From assembly GCA_023715865.1 (NCBI GenBank), contig JAMBOW010000001.1, forward strand, positions 1,178,001-1,242,000: DNA of 64,000 bases. The letters are read 5' to 3'. Positions 62,615 to 64,000 of this stretch are shown piece after piece (position 1 is the stretch's first letter; every line of letters begins with the position of its first letter). Both the position numbers and the translations under genes were made by a program. The stretch is from Neobacillus mesonae. Its GTDB lineage: Bacteria; Bacillota; Bacilli; Paenibacillales; Paenibacillaceae. Below the pieces are notes generated by a model. That model was not told the DNA's origin, did not search any database, and worked only from the letters and a program-made list of their open reading frames with translations.

Positions 62615-64000
62615 TTAAATATCTTTTCCCGTCCATAGTCTTACACGATCTTTAATCCATTCTGTATATTGCTGCTCCATTTCAACTGCTCCTGCCTTAT
62701 CAAGCTCAGAAAGCATATTATCATAAATGCTATCAAATTGGTCAGGCGAGGAAACAATGGCTTCTGGAATTCGTTTTTGGATAATGTCCTGGGTTTTCTG
62801 ATAAACGACATTGTAGTTACCGCTGTCCGTTGGGATCGGCATGTTGTAAGCAGCTCCCCACTCTTTTACCGGGAATTCATCTCCTGATGGGAATAGTTCC
62901 TTCCAAGTGCTGACCTCGTATCCTGCAAGAACCTCCTTCTCTATATCAGAATAGTTCTCTTGAATGGCTTCAGGGAAATTGGTTGTGTAATAGTTATCTG
63001 TAGAGTCTTTAACCCCGTCGCCATAATGTGCTCCGAATATAGTATAGAGACTTATGCCTGACTCTTTGGTAAAATTGCTGTTATCTTTGTTTTTACGCTC
63101 CTGAACGTCTGCTGGAATGGTGCGCACTCCATCTTCTACGACGTAATGTTCGCCTTCAATTCCCCAGTTTCTTAAGATCTGCCCTTCTTCAGACGACAGC
63201 CAGTCTAAGAATTTGATGGCACGCACAGGATCTTCACAATTCACTGTGATTCCAATTCCATAACCGTCAAAGCCCATATCCTGAAAATCTGCACGTTTAT
63301 AATTCTCATTGAGTGTAACAGGATAGTGACCATAGGTCATGTCATCCATGCCAGCACTCTTGAGCGCATTCTCAGCGTCACTGTAGCCCCATCCTGGATC
63401 GATTACGGATAGTACACGGCCGCTGGCTATTTTGGCTTTGTACTGGTCATCCTTTTGAACAAAGCTTTCCTTATCGAGCAGTCCTTCATTGTACATCTTA
63501 TTCAGCCAACGGAAGTAGTCCTTCTCTTCGGGGCGTTTATAATGAAGCATTGCTTCATAAGTGTCTGGATTGATAAAGTATTCACCATCTCCAGGACCGC
63601 CTGTAGCCATAACCGCCGGGTCTGTTACAGTGATCATACGGCGCCATCCGTCTGCACTAAGCGTGAGCGGTATCGTCGGCTGCCCATCTTCCGTCGTTGG
63701 ATGCTTTTCATAGTATTCACGCAGTACGTTTTCATGGTCTTCCAACGTTTTAATCTCCGGGTATCCAAGTTCTTTCACAACTCGATGCTGAATGGAAACA
63801 CCGTTGCTGGCATCAAATGCTGTCTGATCTATTGCACCGTTCGTTGGGAGCCAGTAGATGGACTGATCCTCGTTGCTATATTTCAAACGATTGAAGTGCT
63901 CGCCGTATATTTTTTTCAAGTTGGGTGCATGCTCCTCGATCAAATCTGTCAAGTCGATCATGGCACCGGCATCAACGAGTCTGGATAAATTGCCTTTAGG
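62615..64000 (-). CDS. LplA-type sugar-binding lipoprotein, N-terminus outside the window
   Basis: This is the C-terminal 461 residues of a family-1 extracellular solute-binding protein. The reading frame continues through the right edge (PKGNLSRLVDAGAMIDLTDLIEE), so the signal peptide and lipobox are not visible and an internal ATG at 63961 is not the start. Family features are IYWLPTNGAIDQTAFDASNG, YFRWLNKMYNEGLLDKESFV and MGFDGYGIGITVNCEDPVRAIKFLDWL. It is longer and different from the other three lipoproteins in the window. The permeases probably lie to the right. The ligand is unknown. Confidence 0.9.
   Translation of the reverse strand, partial: PKGNLSRLVDAGAMIDLTDLIEEHAPNLKKIYGEHFNRLKYSNEDQSIYWLPTNGAIDQTAFDASNGVSIQHRVVKELGYPEIKTLEDHENVLREYYEKHPTTEDGQPTIPLTLSADGWRRMITVTDPAVMATGGPGDGEYFINPDTYEAMLHYKRPEEKDYFRWLNKMYNEGLLDKESFVQKDDQYKAKIASGRVLSVIDPGWGYSDAENALKSAGMDDMTYGHYPVTLNENYKRADFQDMGFDGYGIGITVNCEDPVRAIKFLDWLSSEEGQILRNWGIEGEHYVVEDGVRTIPADVQERKNKDNSNFTKESGISLYTIFGAHYGDGVKDSTDNYYTTNFPEAIQENYSDIEKEVLAGYEVSTWKELFPSGDEFPVKEWGAAYNMPIPTDSGNYNVVYQKTQDIIQKRIPEAIVSSPDQFDSIYDNMLSELDKAGAVEMEQQYTEWIKDRVRLWTGKDI

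Noticed and set aside
63455..63988. 177-codon rightward frame at the right edge
   Set aside because: Antisense to the solute-binding protein; no start signal.
1..64000. CRISPR array, prophage, tRNA or rRNA genes, plasmid origin
   Set aside because: No regular spacer-repeat series, phage structural genes, cloverleaf-like sequence or origin repeats were seen; short RNA genes could still be missed by eye.

Overview
The window looks like a chromosomal segment of a Paenibacillus-type Firmicute. The evidence is moderate G+C, strong AAGGAGG-type ribosome binding sites, several large membrane-anchored AraC-type regulators, LplA/LplB/YtcP-type sugar ABC transporters without a local ATPase, a surface-layer-homology (SLH) protein and many glycoside hydrolases (GH). 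This assignment is inference; no rRNA or tRNA gene was seen to confirm it.

Layout. 1-3440 holds the start of a UvrA-like ATPase, a FlaR-like P-loop kinase, a small membrane protein, a truncated Lrp-type regulator and an AraC regulator. 3588-6105 holds a GH105 unsaturated rhamnogalacturonyl hydrolase whose perfect terminator hairpin has been split in its loop by an IS3-family element (4806-6091, GAT target duplication). 6365-13507 is mixed: an alpha/beta hydrolase, a conserved protein of unknown function, a beta-lactamase-like protein fused to SLH repeats, a GNAT operon, and a VOC protein/TetR pair with an operator inside its promoter.

13576-27350 is a carbohydrate region read leftwards. It holds lplB-ytcP-lplA transporter genes with a GH95 fucosidase and an amidase, then a membrane AraC/YesN-like regulator with a good CcpA cre box, a second solute-binding lipoprotein without its own permeases, and a DUF5060/apiosidase-like hydrolase. 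27699-30652 is an accessory stretch of small genes, one broken by two frameshifts.

30854-51733 is the most coherent system. A six-gene leftward run encodes GH29, GH29, GH125, a CBM9-like protein, an 883-residue transglutaminase-like protein and GH18, and its last four genes are joined by three successive ATGA stop/start overlaps. Divergently lies a membrane AraC regulator, followed by lplB-ytcP-lplA and then GH3-GH38. The enzymes lack signal peptides and the only membrane proteins are the transporter and regulator, so the locus fits import and cytoplasmic dismantling of fucosylated, mannose-containing glycans, most simply N-glycans or glycopeptides. The transglutaminase-like protein has a Cys/His arrangement recalling peptide:N-glycanase plus a degenerate second copy of its own N-terminal half. 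It is my best candidate for undescribed biology here. Promoters of the locus share an AAAATGACA-type motif and cre boxes.

52107-56508 encodes a cre-controlled GH43 and a secreted modular GH16 beta-glucanase. 56606-64000 holds an LRR protein, an XRE/desulforedoxin-like regulator, an alpha/beta hydrolase divergent from a regulator with two MerR domains, a threonine aldolase behind a MarR gene with paired operators, and the start-less end of another LplA-type lipoprotein gene.
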